Assembly (NCBI RefSeq): GCF_000725885.1
Contig: NZ_JODR01000040.1
Coordinates: 1 to 39,694 of the forward strand
DNA length: 39,694 bases
Direction of reading: 5' to 3'
Source: Streptomyces albus subsp. albus
GTDB lineage: Bacteria; Actinomycetota; Actinomycetes; Streptomycetales; Streptomycetaceae
Under the pieces are notes generated by a model. That model was not told where the DNA came from. It did not search any database and saw nothing but the letters and a program-made list of their open reading frames with translations. A program made the translations under genes and the position numbers. Positions 20,215 to 27,936 of the stretch are shown here, in pieces. How positions within the stretch are numbered: position 1 is the first letter of the stretch; every line of letters starts with the position of its first letter.

Positions 20215-20914
20215 GGGTCGTTACGTCATGCGGCAGCGCGCCGCGGAGTGTGCTGCGGCCCTACCACGTCAGGCATACGCACCCCATCTTGCCGCACCCG
20301 GCCCCCGCCCCGGAAACGGGATCCGCCGCACCCGACCGCCACCCGCCCCGCCCCACCCGCGGAAGCCGCCCCGCCGGGACCGCGCAGGGCGACGGTCACG
20401 GCGCCGGACGGCACGACATGAGCAGCGACGGACGCCACATGTGCCGCAGGCGACACACATGCCGCAACGGCAACAGGGCCGGAGGCATTCCGACCGGACG
20501 GACTCGAACCGATCGGACTCGAACCGATCGGACTCGAACCGATCGGACTCGGACCGGACGGACTCGGACCGGACGGACTCGCACCGGACGGAACCGCGCT
20601 TGACGGAACCGCACCCGACGGGCAGGGGGCGGCGCGGACGGCGAACCGACAGGGACGGGGAACGGGCGGACGTGCAGGGCGCGGCCGGACATACAAGGCA
20701 CGGGCGGAGAACGGGGAAGGGGTCGGCGGACGCAGAGCCACCGCGACGCGGCACCATCGCGTCGCGGAGACCCGGTGCCGCCTGCATCGCTGGCATCGCC
20801 GGCACCAGGAGGCACCACCGGGACCAAACGGCACCACCGGCACACCGGCACCGGACGACGCCAGGGGGCACCAGGAGGCACCACCCGCACCAGGGGGCAC
20901 CACCGGCGCCGGTC
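20215..20914. other. repeat-rich spacer between the ettA and TQXA protein genes
   Basis: No convincing gene is present in these 700 bp. They hold the ettA promoter (near 20220-20300, read leftwards), a 15-bp tandem array (20501-20620), and at 20785-20905 a second array of degenerate GGCACCAGG/GGCACCACC phrases. Frames that cross the arrays stay open because the units are multiples of three or lack stop codons. Confidence 0.55.
20501..20620. repeat. 15-bp minisatellite, eight units
   Basis: Three identical units GACTCGAACCGATCG (20501-20545) are followed by two GACTCGGACCGGACG, one GACTCGCACCGGACG and two more diverged units ending near 20620. Identity falls off to the right, as expected for an array that grows from one side. 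On the other strand the junction of adjacent units reads GGTTCGAGTCC, the core of a tRNA T-arm. Confidence 0.92.
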
Positions 20915-22405
20915 TCAGCTGCGGCGGCGCAGCGCCCGCAGCGTTGTGACGCCGACGGCGACGAACCCGATGGCCAGCGCCGCGATCAGCCGCGTGTTGC
21001 CGCTGCCCGTCTGGGCCAGGTCGCCCTCGGCCGCGGCGGCGGTACCGCCGCCGACCGTCGCGGGACGCTCGGCGGTCAGCGGCGCGCTCTGCTGGGTGAC
21101 GGTCCCCAGCGACGCCGTCGTGGTGCAGTCGAGGACCCCGCTGAAGGTCTTGACGTACCCGTGCGGCCCGTGCACGGGTATGCGGTACGGCTGGTCCTCC
21201 TCGACCGGCACGGTCACCGTGCCGCGCTCCCCCTCGGCGATCACCTGGCGCTGTTTGCCGACCCGCAGCGGGAATACGGCGTCGGCGCCGTTGGTGACGG
21301 TGACGTCGACCCCGTGGCCCGCGCAGTTCTCACGCGCGGTCGCCGCGGGCACCGGGCCGCGCTCGGCCCAGTTGACGACGGCCGTGGCCGAGACCGTCGA
21401 CTGGCTGGAGCCGGCCAGGATCTGCGCCTGGCTGCGGCCCCGTTCGCCGAGCCCGGTGAGGACCCGGCCCACCGGCACCTTGGCCGCCGCCTGCGCCGTC
21501 AGCGAGGCGGCACCGAAGTCCGCCTCCTTGGGCACGTCGAAGAACAGTTTGGTCCCGTTACGGGCGGAGCGGACCTGCTTGCCCTTCGCGTCGACGACCT
21601 TCACCCCGGCGGATCTGGCACGCGGCCCCGGAGCGACGGTGACCTCGGAGGCGGTGGTGCGGACCGTGACCGGGGCGGTGCGCTCACCGCTGCGGCCCGA
21701 CACCTCCGCCCGGTCGAACGCGAGGGACGCCCGCGGTTCGGCGACGGAGCGTGCCTTCTTCACCAGGTAGGCGGCCAGCTTCTGCGCGGCCGGGTCGGTG
21801 GCGGTGATGACGGGGCGCTTGCGTGGCGCCGTGCCCCGGGCCTCGCCGCGCCCGTCTCCCCGCGCCCCCTTCTCGGCGAACCGCCAGATGGCGACCTGCG
21901 TGCCGGCCGCGGCCGTCTCCGGCGTGAGGCGTTTGGCCCCGGCGGCTTCGGCCAGCGCCTCCAGGTCGTTCCGGCGCGGATAGGAGTGCTCCACGACCCA
22001 GCGGATCTTCCCCGCGTTGGGATTGCCGGACAGCGGTGAGGACTTCCACTCCCCTTCCGCGTAACGCGACTGCGCCTGCGCCGGGTTGAGCGCGTCGATC
22101 CCGTAGGTCTGGAGCGTGCCGCCGCCCTCGACGGTCATCTCGAAGAGTCCCGCGCCGATCTTCTGCCGCTCGCCGTCCACGGTGACGACCGCCTCGTCGT
22201 GGGTGGTCAGCCCGTTGAGGGTGGCGGTGGCCCCGCTGCGCTCCTCGGGCAGCCCGCCGGCGGGCGCGCCCAGGTGCGTGGGACCGCCCGCATGCGGCCG
22301 TGCGGTCGCGTGCGGCGCGCTCATCGCCGCACTCACCGCGCACAGCCCGGTGGCCGCCGCGACGACCGTGAGACGGCGGGCCGCCCGCGCGCGTACAGAA
22401 GTCAT
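20915..22405 (-). CDS. TQXA thioester-domain surface protein with LAxTG sortase signal; thioester Cys replaced by Gly
   Basis: A 496-aa cell-wall protein. An N-terminal signal peptide (RRLTVVAAATGLCAVSAAMSA) is followed by a TQXA domain (about 60-200): LQTYGID near 102 and AGTQVAIWRF with Thr169-Gln170. An Ig-like region (about 205-300) and a second beta-rich domain follow. At the C-terminus are the sorting signal LAQTG (about 463), a TM helix and the tail RALRRRS. TQXA domains normally form an internal Cys-Gln thioester for covalent adhesion; here the Cys of the usual YCID is Gly102 (GGG codon, 22100-22102). The ATG at 22405 follows GAGGGGAAG. The gene is monocistronic; anchoring would be by a class E sortase encoded elsewhere. 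Confidence 0.88.
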   Translation of the reverse strand: MTSVRARAARRLTVVAAATGLCAVSAAMSAPHATARPHAGGPTHLGAPAGGLPEERSGATATLNGLTTHDEAVVTVDGERQKIGAGLFEMTVEGGGTLQTYGIDALNPAQAQSRYAEGEWKSSPLSGNPNAGKIRWVVEHSYPRRNDLEALAEAAGAKRLTPETAAAGTQVAIWRFAEKGARGDGRGEARGTAPRKRPVITATDPAAQKLAAYLVKKARSVAEPRASLAFDRAEVSGRSGERTAPVTVRTTASEVTVAPGPRARSAGVKVVDAKGKQVRSARNGTKLFFDVPKEADFGAASLTAQAAAKVPVGRVLTGLGERGRSQAQILAGSSQSTVSATAVVNWAERGPVPAATARENCAGHGVDVTVTNGADAVFPLRVGKQRQVIAEGERGTVTVPVEEDQPYRIPVHGPHGYVKTFSGVLDCTTTASLGTVTQQSAPLTAERPATVGGGTAAAAEGDLAQTGSGNTRLIAALAIGFVAVGVTTLRALRRRS

Positions 22406-22690
22406 GGTCTTCCCCTCTTGGCAGCGCGCGCGGGCCCGCGTCGCCCGCGTCCGCCGGTCTGCCGCAAAGCTCGTACCCCCCGGTCAGTACGCGTGGGATC
22501 GTAAGAAGATCAACAGCGTGCGGTCCCCATGATTCACCGTCGTCACACATTCCGACTCGCAATCGTTATCAGCGAATCCGGCGGACCGGGACGATCACGA
22601 CGCACCGCGTTGACCTGGGTCGCTCCCGTCCGGCACATCGACCGGCGCATCGACCGGCCCGTTCCGGACGGGAGCACGCGGCCGGTGCCG
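22406..22690. other. intergenic region upstream of the TQXA protein gene
   Basis: This 285-bp gap holds the promoter of the TQXA gene (minus strand) and the 3' end region of the rhodanese gene. Its right part is less GC-rich than the surroundings. No gene is seen. Confidence 0.4.
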
Positions 22691-23287
22691 TCAGCCGTTG
22701 AGGGCGGCGATGGTGGCCTCCAGATCAGTGGCCCGGGGCTGGTTGTGGGGGAGCATGGCGAGCACCTTGGCCATGCCGCAGGTGCCGGTGAGTGCGGAGA
22801 AGACCAGCCCGCCGGCGACACCCGCCGATATCCACCGCGCCCGCGCCCGGCGCCGCCCCAGGAGCAGCCCGGACAGCACGAGGGAGCCGGCCGCGAGACG
22901 GACCTGGCGCTCCATGGGCCAGGGCGTACGGCCCCCGGTGGTGCGGTCGAGTTCGTGGCCGAGCCCGCTCCAGGCGGTGGTGCCGCCAGTGAGGGTGGCG
23001 GCGGGGACACCCTGCGCCGCCAGGCGTTCGACGGCCTGCGCGGAGCGCGCACCGGAGGCGCAGACGACCAGGAGGGCGCCGCGTCCGGCCGCTGTTCGCA
23101 GGGCGGGCAGCGCCTCGTCCAGCCGGCCGAGCGGGATGTTGTGCGCACCCGGCAGATGACCGGAGGCGTACTCGCCGGGAGTGCGCACGTCGACGACGGT
23201 CAGTTCGCCGAGACGCGCGTGCGCCTCGTCGGCGGTGAGGGCCGTGCCGGGAGGGGTGGGGGCGGGGGAAGGAGTGGTGGGGGTCAC
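22691..23287 (-). CDS. rhodanese fused to a DUF2892-like membrane domain
   Basis: A 198-aa protein with an N-terminal rhodanese domain (about 15-115; VVDVRTPGEYASGHLPGAHNIPL and the active loop CASGARS with Cys76) and a C-terminal DUF2892-like part with two short hydrophobic helices (LAAGSLVLSGLLLG and WISAGVAGGLVFSALTG). Rhodaneses carry sulfane sulfur as a cysteine persulfide; the fusion places this activity at the membrane. The start chosen is GTG at 23287, with AGGAAG correctly spaced before it, rather than the in-frame GTG at 23317, which lies nearer the operator. It is divergent from the CstR-like repressor gene across a shared operator at 23329-23346. Confidence 0.9.
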   Translation of the reverse strand: MTPTTPSPAPTPPGTALTADEAHARLGELTVVDVRTPGEYASGHLPGAHNIPLGRLDEALPALRTAAGRGALLVVCASGARSAQAVERLAAQGVPAATLTGGTTAWSGLGHELDRTTGGRTPWPMERQVRLAAGSLVLSGLLLGRRRARARWISAGVAGGLVFSALTGTCGMAKVLAMLPHNQPRATDLEATIAALNG

Positions 23288-23328
23288 GGGAATGCTTCCT
23301 TGGATCGGTCGGTTCACCGCTTCGGTAG

Positions 23329-23703
<375 letters not shown>

Positions 23704-23781
23704 AACGCTCCGGGTGATGGCCGCCGCGCCCGGGGCGGGGCAGCGGCCACGGGCCGGGGGCCCTGCGGCCCGTTGTCCGGC

Positions 23782-24546
23782 TCATATGAGAGCGTCCACG
23801 AGCATGAAGGCGGCCACGGCCAGCAGCAGGACGGTGAAGATCCGCCGCAGCAGCGTGCCGGTGACCTTGGCGGCCAGGCGTCTGCCGTCCCAGCCGCCGA
23901 GGATCGCGGCCCCGGCGAACGGTGCGATCAGCGCCCAGTCCAGGCCGTGCGCGGTCGCACCACGAGTGGCCAGGGAGGCGAGGGAGTTCGCCGAGACCAC
24001 CAGCAGACTCGTGCCCACGGCGGCCTGCATCTCGAACGCCAGCACCGTGACCAGCGCGGGAACGACGAGGAAGCCCCCACCGACCCCGAGCAGCCCGGTC
24101 AGCGCCCCCAGCCCCGCCCCGGTACCGGCCGCCTTGACCGGCCGCACCACCGCCGCCCCCGGCTCCTCGCCGGCGCCGTCACCGGCCCGCCCGGAACGCA
24201 GCATCCTGACCGCGGCGAACCCGGCGACGACGGCGAACGCACAGGTCAGCACCGGCTGAGGAAGGCGGGCCGCGACAGCTCCGGCCGCGGCGGCGGGCAG
24301 GAGACCCGCCGCCGCGAAGAGGGCACCCGCTTTCCAGCGCACCTTGCCGGCCCGGGCATGGGCGTACAGGGCCGTGAGCGAGGTGGCGGTGACGACGATC
24401 AGGCTGGCGGTGGTGGCCGCGGCCGGGGTGAAGCCGAGCAGGTAGATCAGCGCGGGCACCGCCAGGACACTGCCGCCCCCGCCGAGAGCCCCGAGCGCCA
24501 GCCCGACCACGCCTCCGGCGACCAGCGCGAGGACCAGCGCGCTCAC
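23782..24546 (-). CDS. TauE/SafE-family sulfite/sulfur-compound exporter
   Basis: A 254-aa membrane protein with about eight TM helices and the TauE/SafE internal duplication: GLALGALGGGGSVLAVPAL in the first half and GLGALTGLLGVGGGFLVVPAL in the second. A short charged loop (RSGRAGDGAGEEPG) divides the halves. The family moves sulfite, sulfonates or other organosulfur anions. In cst-type operons the TauE protein is thought to export sulfite or thiosulfate made by the dioxygenase and rhodanese. It starts with GTG at 24546 in a GTGA overlap with the rhodanese gene, so the two are co-translated. Confidence 0.92.
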   Translation of the reverse strand: MSALVLALVAGGVVGLALGALGGGGSVLAVPALIYLLGFTPAAATTASLIVVTATSLTALYAHARAGKVRWKAGALFAAAGLLPAAAAGAVAARLPQPVLTCAFAVVAGFAAVRMLRSGRAGDGAGEEPGAAVVRPVKAAGTGAGLGALTGLLGVGGGFLVVPALVTVLAFEMQAAVGTSLLVVSANSLASLATRGATAHGLDWALIAPFAGAAILGGWDGRRLAAKVTGTLLRRIFTVLLLAVAAFMLVDALI

Positions 24547-24959
24547 GCTATGACACCGCTGCCGCCGCTCCCCCCGGTGACCGGCAAGCCCTCACGAGCC
24601 CACGCGGTCATACCGCCGGCGACATCCGTGGCCTCGATCCCCCGGCCCGCCAGCAGCTCCGCCGCCTCCTGGGAACGGTGACCGGAGCGGCAGACAGCCA
24701 CCACCGGCTTGCCCCGCGCAGCCGCCGGCAGAGCGGCTCCCGCCTTCAGACGGCTGAGCGGCAGATGCAGCGCCCCGGGCGCATGACCGGCGTCCCACTC
24801 GTCCTCCTCCCGCACATCGAGCAGGACGGCCTGGCCGTCGACTGCCCTCCGGTGGGCCTGGGCGGGACCGAGCCGATCGGCACCACGAAGGGAACGCGAG
24901 GACGGTGGCGTCGGCGGAGAGGGCGGGGTCGGTAGGGTCGGTGGGGACGGCGGAAACAT
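24543..24959 (-). CDS. single-domain rhodanese
   Basis: A 138-aa protein. A Pro/Ser-rich N-terminal stretch of about 25 residues precedes a rhodanese domain (VLLDVREEDEWDAGHAPGALHLPL; active loop CRSGHRS with Cys90; ATDVAGGMTAW at the end). The Arg in the loop suits sulfane-sulfur transfer. The ATG at 24959 follows AGAGGAGACC at ideal spacing; an upstream in-frame extension is low-complexity. It is coupled to the TauE gene by a 4-bp overlap and lies 405 bp after the dioxygenase-rhodanese gene on the same strand. No CstR-type operator is visible directly before it. Confidence 0.92.
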   Translation of the reverse strand: MFPPSPPTLPTPPSPPTPPSSRSLRGADRLGPAQAHRRAVDGQAVLLDVREEDEWDAGHAPGALHLPLSRLKAGAALPAAARGKPVVAVCRSGHRSQEAAELLAGRGIEATDVAGGMTAWAREGLPVTGGSGGSGVIA

Positions 24960-25069
24960 GGTGCGGTCTCCTCTGGTCGTGGTGCGGTCGGTACAGCGCG
25001 GGGCGCCCGTTATGCGGCTCGGCTCGTACGTGGCGCGGGCGCGCCGCACAGGGCATGGCACCGGCTCAT

Positions 25070-25153
25070 GTGGCACGGCGAGTGTCGTGCGTGACACGGC
25101 GCGGATCGCGCTTGGCACGGCGCGGACCGTGCGTGGCACGCCACCCGTTGCGT
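25070..25153. repeat. 21-bp minisatellite, four units
   Basis: Units at 25070, 25091, 25112 and 25133 follow the pattern GTGGCACGGCGCGGAnCGTGC with several changes each. The units are degenerate, so the array is older than the 15-bp array at 20.5 kb. Confidence 0.8.
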
Positions 25154-25172
25154 GCGGCGCAGCCCGAATCGC

Positions 25173-25284
25173 GTTCGGCTCGGATTGCGGTTCAGCTCGA
25201 TGCCGTTCGGCTCGGGTTCCGTTCGACTCGGGTTCCGTTCGACTCGAATTGTGTTCGGCTCGAATTGTGTTCGGCGCGGCGCCG
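25173..25284. repeat. 16-bp minisatellite, about seven units
   Basis: Successive units begin GTTCGGCTCG or GTTCGACTCG and end GGTTCC or AATTGT (starts near 25173, 25190, 25205, 25221, 25237, 25253, 25269). The clean 16-bp period is clearest from 25205 to 25284. GTTCGACTC is again a T-arm-like core. Confidence 0.85.
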
Positions 25285-25364
25285 GTTGTGCTTCGCCCTG
25301 CCTGACCCGCAGTCGCCGGGCGGGCAGTTGCCGGGCGGGGTCTTCACATGGCCGGCCGGAGCCG

Positions 25365-26771
25365 TCACGTCGTGGTGCGGGTGGACGCTCCCCCGCCCTC
25401 GGTTCCGTCGGGGCGTATGAGGGTGAGGCCGGCGTCGGTGGCGGAGCCGAAGCCGTCGTCGACCGCGACCACCTCGCGGCCGGCGGCGTCCAGCATCGAC
25501 GCCGCGATCGCCGCGCGCATGCCGCCGGCGCAGTGCACCCACACCACCCCGTCCGGCACCTCACGGAGGCGTCCGGGCAGCTCGTGGAGCGGTATGTGCA
25601 CCGAACCCTCGACGTAACCGGCGCGGCGTTCGGAGGTGCGCCGTACATCCAGCACCACCACCTGCGCACCGCTGTGGCGTTCCGCGGCCAGGTCGGCGAA
25701 GCGAGCGCGCGGGAAGGCAGCGAGCTGTTCGCCCTCACGGACCCAGGCGGCCGGATCACCGCTGGCTGCGGCAGCGGGACGGTCGATACCCACCCGGGCC
25801 AGCTCACGCTGCGCCGAGGCGATCTGCTCGGGCGTCTCCCCCAGCAGCGTGACGGGCTTGCCCCACGGGATCAGCCACGCCAGGTACGTCGCGAGCTGCC
25901 CCTCGGCCTCGAAGTTGAACGACCCGGCCACGTGGCCCTCCGCGAAGGCGACCCGGTTGCGCAGGTCCACCACCCACTCACCGGCCGCCAGCCGGTCGGC
26001 GATCTGTGCGGCGTCGGCCGGCTCGGGCTCGGTGAGGTCGACGGGGGCGGGTCCGGCGGCGTTGGCGGGCCCCATGTGGGCGTAGTACGCGGGTATGTCG
26101 TCCAGCCCCGCCAGCACCTCGGCGACGAAGGTGTCCACGTCCTTGGTCAGCGCGTCGTTCTGTTCGCGTTCCGCGCCGATGGTCGTCGTTTCGCCCGCGG
26201 CCTGGGTGGAGGCGCAGAAGCTGCCGAACCCGTGCGTGGGCAGTACCCGTACCTCGTCGTCCAGTTCGTCGGCGAGGCGGTGTGCGGAGGCGTGCTGGGC
26301 GCGGGCCAACTGCTCGGTCAGCCGCGGCTCCACCAGGTCCGGCCGGCCGACCGTGCCGATCAGCAGCGAACCGCCGGTGAACGCCGCCACCGCCCGGCCC
26401 TGCTCCTCCAGCACGTAGGAGGTGTGGTGAGGGGTGTGACCCGGGGTGGCCACAGCCCGCAGTACCAAGCCCTCGTCCACCGCGACGGTGTCCCCGTCGG
26501 CGATCGCGGTACGGCGGAAGGCGACCGGTGCCCCCGCCGGGACGAGGTACTCGGCGCCGGTGAGGCGGGCGAGCTGGAGACCCCCGCTGACGTAGTCGTT
26601 GTGCAGGTGGGTCTCGACCACGTACGCGAGGCGTACCCCGCGCCGCGCCGCGGCCGTGAGGACCTGGTCGATGTCCCGGGGCGGATCCACCACCACCGCC
26701 GTGCCGGGGCCTCCCGCCAGATAGCTGCGGTTGCCCAGTCCCTCGAACTTCAGCGTGTCGACGAAGAACAC
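25365..26771 (-). CDS. cstB: persulfide-dioxygenase-like MBL protein fused to two rhodanese domains (CstB-like)
   Basis: A 468-aa fusion. The N-terminal metallo-beta-lactamase fold (about 1-240) has THLHNDYVSGG with His55, His57 and Asp59; Tyr60 stands where di-metal enzymes have His, in keeping with the mono-iron persulfide dioxygenases. TPGHTPHHTSY and PTHGFGSFCAS supply further ligands. A middle rhodanese-like domain (about 260-350) has no Cys in its loop, and the C-terminal domain has HCAGGMRA with Cys414. CstB-type enzymes oxidise persulfides and transfer sulfur to give thiosulfate. The start chosen is GTG at 26771 after GGGAGGAG. Two operators lie just upstream, one only 22 bp from the start codon. 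Confidence 0.9.
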   Translation of the reverse strand: MFFVDTLKFEGLGNRSYLAGGPGTAVVVDPPRDIDQVLTAAARRGVRLAYVVETHLHNDYVSGGLQLARLTGAEYLVPAGAPVAFRRTAIADGDTVAVDEGLVLRAVATPGHTPHHTSYVLEEQGRAVAAFTGGSLLIGTVGRPDLVEPRLTEQLARAQHASAHRLADELDDEVRVLPTHGFGSFCASTQAAGETTTIGAEREQNDALTKDVDTFVAEVLAGLDDIPAYYAHMGPANAAGPAPVDLTEPEPADAAQIADRLAAGEWVVDLRNRVAFAEGHVAGSFNFEAEGQLATYLAWLIPWGKPVTLLGETPEQIASAQRELARVGIDRPAAAASGDPAAWVREGEQLAAFPRARFADLAAERHSGAQVVVLDVRRTSERRAGYVEGSVHIPLHELPGRLREVPDGVVWVHCAGGMRAAIAASMLDAAGREVVAVDDGFGSATDAGLTLIRPDGTEGGGASTRTTT

Positions 26772-26793
26772 GATGACTCCTCCCTGATCTGCG

Positions 26794-26807
26794 TACCCCC
26801 CGGGGTA
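26794..26807. promoter_or_regulatory. CstR-type operator 1 upstream of cstB
   Basis: TACCCCCCGGGGTA, with arms TACCCC and GGGGTA around CC. It matches the repressor-gene operator in pattern and lies in the leader of the dioxygenase gene, close to its ribosome-binding site. Confidence 0.85.
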
Positions 26808-26836
26808 TCGATCGCCACTTCCCACGCTAACAGATG

Positions 26837-26850
26837 TACCCCGGGGGGTA
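26837..26850. promoter_or_regulatory. CstR-type operator 2 upstream of cstB
   Basis: TACCCCGGGGGGTA is the exact reverse complement of operator 1, with starts 43 bp apart (about four helical turns). The less GC-rich stretch between them (26808-26836) is where the promoter should lie. Confidence 0.85.
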
Positions 26851-27196
26851 TTCCGCCGAGGCATGGGGCCGCACCTCTCCACCGAAGGCATCACCCCTGC
26901 TCCGGGGCCCGCCAGCACGAGACCGGACCCCGCGAGCGTGCCCGTGCCGACCCCCACCCCAGGCCCAGGCGCAGGGCACAGGCCCAGGCACGGGCGCGGG
27001 CCCAGGCGCGGGCTCGGGCGCGGGCACGGGCCCAGGCACGGGCACCGGCACGGGCTCGGGCTCGGCAAGCAGGGGCGAGCCCAGCGATCCGCGACCCGCG
27101 CCCCCGGGGCGGGCTCAGGCCGGCGACCGCACCCGAACCAGACGGCAGGACCGAAGGCAGGGCCCGGAGCAGGGGCGGGGGTGCGGTGGCCGGCCG
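26851..27196. other. spacer between ssb and cstB with hexanucleotide-like repeats
   Basis: No gene seen. From about 26959 to 27065 the sequence is a run of degenerate GGGCAC/GGGCGC/AGGC hexamers giving Pro-Val/Pro-Ala or Gly-Thr repeats in any frame. It may contain the end of the ssb transcript. Confidence 0.5.
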
Positions 27197-27766
27197 CTAC
27201 CGGGGCGTACCGAGCGGCTCCGGACCGGGTTCGTCGTCGTCCGTGCCCGCGCCGGGGGCGGACACGGCGACGGCCGCTGCCACCGGTGCGGCATCGGGCG
27301 TGCCCGCTCCCCCGCCGCCCGAGGGGCCGAACGGCGCGGCATCGTGTGCCTCCGCCGGGGGCCAGGCAGGCGCGGGACCGTGAGTGAGGTGCGGGCCGGA
27401 CTGAGCGCGGGCCACCCGGACGAACGCGGCCGTACCGCGTGTGAGGTCGTGCCCCACCGTGGAGGCCATCAGGTCCGCCGTCAGATAGCGCCTGCCGTCG
27501 CGTTCGTCCTCCACGATGCGCAGCTGGCCGCGGACGATGACGGGCTCGCCACGCGCCACCGAGGAGGCGACATTGGTGGCGAGCGACCGCCAGGCCCACA
27601 CCGTGTAGAAACTGGTGCCCGCGTCCGCCCAGCGCTCTTCCCGCTTGTCGAAGCGCCGCACCGTACTGGCCAGCCGGAACCGGGCGACGGGCACACCCGA
27701 AGGCGACATCCAGTGGTCGATCTTCGTCGCCACGTTCCCCATCACCGTGACATGCGTCTCGTTCAT
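27197..27766 (-). CDS. ssb: single-stranded DNA-binding protein (SSB paralogue)
   Basis: A 189-aa protein with one OB fold (about 1-110): MNETHVTVMGNVATKIDH, PVARFRLAST, TSFYTVWAWRSLATNVASSV and GEPVIVRGQLRI. The rest is a Gly/Ala/Pro-rich tail ending DDDEPGPEPLGTPR. The canonical C-terminal DDIPF tip, used to recruit replication proteins, is absent. Streptomyces has a second SSB (SsbB) without the acidic tip, linked to chromosome segregation in sporulation; this gene may be that paralogue. The ATG at 27766 is chosen over the in-frame GTG at 27775; GGGGTGG lies before it. DnaA-box-like sites lie 119-145 bp upstream. Confidence 0.9.
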   Translation of the reverse strand: MNETHVTVMGNVATKIDHWMSPSGVPVARFRLASTVRRFDKREERWADAGTSFYTVWAWRSLATNVASSVARGEPVIVRGQLRIVEDERDGRRYLTADLMASTVGHDLTRGTAAFVRVARAQSGPHLTHGPAPAWPPAEAHDAAPFGPSGGGGAGTPDAAPVAAAVAVSAPGAGTDDDEPGPEPLGTPR

Positions 27767-27884
27767 CCGAACCACCCCGTGACGCGGCTGACTGCCGCTG
27801 AGTGCGGCTGTCCGCCGCTGCTTGTCTGCGTCCGGGAACCAGCGTGGACGCCGAGGGCGGCGCGTGGGAAAAACGCTCCGAATC

Positions 27885-27911
27885 TGTGGATAACTCAGCA
27901 GTTGTGCATAA
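27885..27911 (-). promoter_or_regulatory. pair of DnaA-box-like sites upstream of ssb
   Basis: TGTGGATAA at 27885-27893 is the exact complement of the DnaA box TTATCCACA. A second copy, TGTGCATAA at 27903-27911, differs at one base. Both are followed by CTC, giving a 12-bp direct repeat with 18-bp spacing. They lie in the ssb promoter region in an unusually AT-rich patch. Confidence 0.7.
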
Positions 27912-27936
27912 CTCGCTCACCTGTGTGGGGGACGGG

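Larger units (their letters stand above)
24960..25364. other. 405-bp spacer filled with two different minisatellites
   Basis: This gap separates two same-strand sulfur genes. It contains a 21-bp array (25070-25153) and a 16-bp array (25173-25284). I see no gene. The CstR-type palindrome found at the other promoters is absent, so the downstream pair may depend on read-through from the dioxygenase gene. Confidence 0.6.

Noticed and set aside
20226..20903. A 225-codon minus-strand frame with SPSGPSPIGSSPIG repeats
   Set aside because: It is the 15-bp minisatellite translated in phase; flanking residues are low-complexity and no ribosome-binding site is present.
22557..22571. Possible Zur-like box (complement reads TGATAACGATTGCGA) upstream of the TQXA protein gene
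   Set aside because: Only about 11 of 15 positions fit the Zur consensus as I recall it, the right arm is poor, and the gene has no known zinc link.
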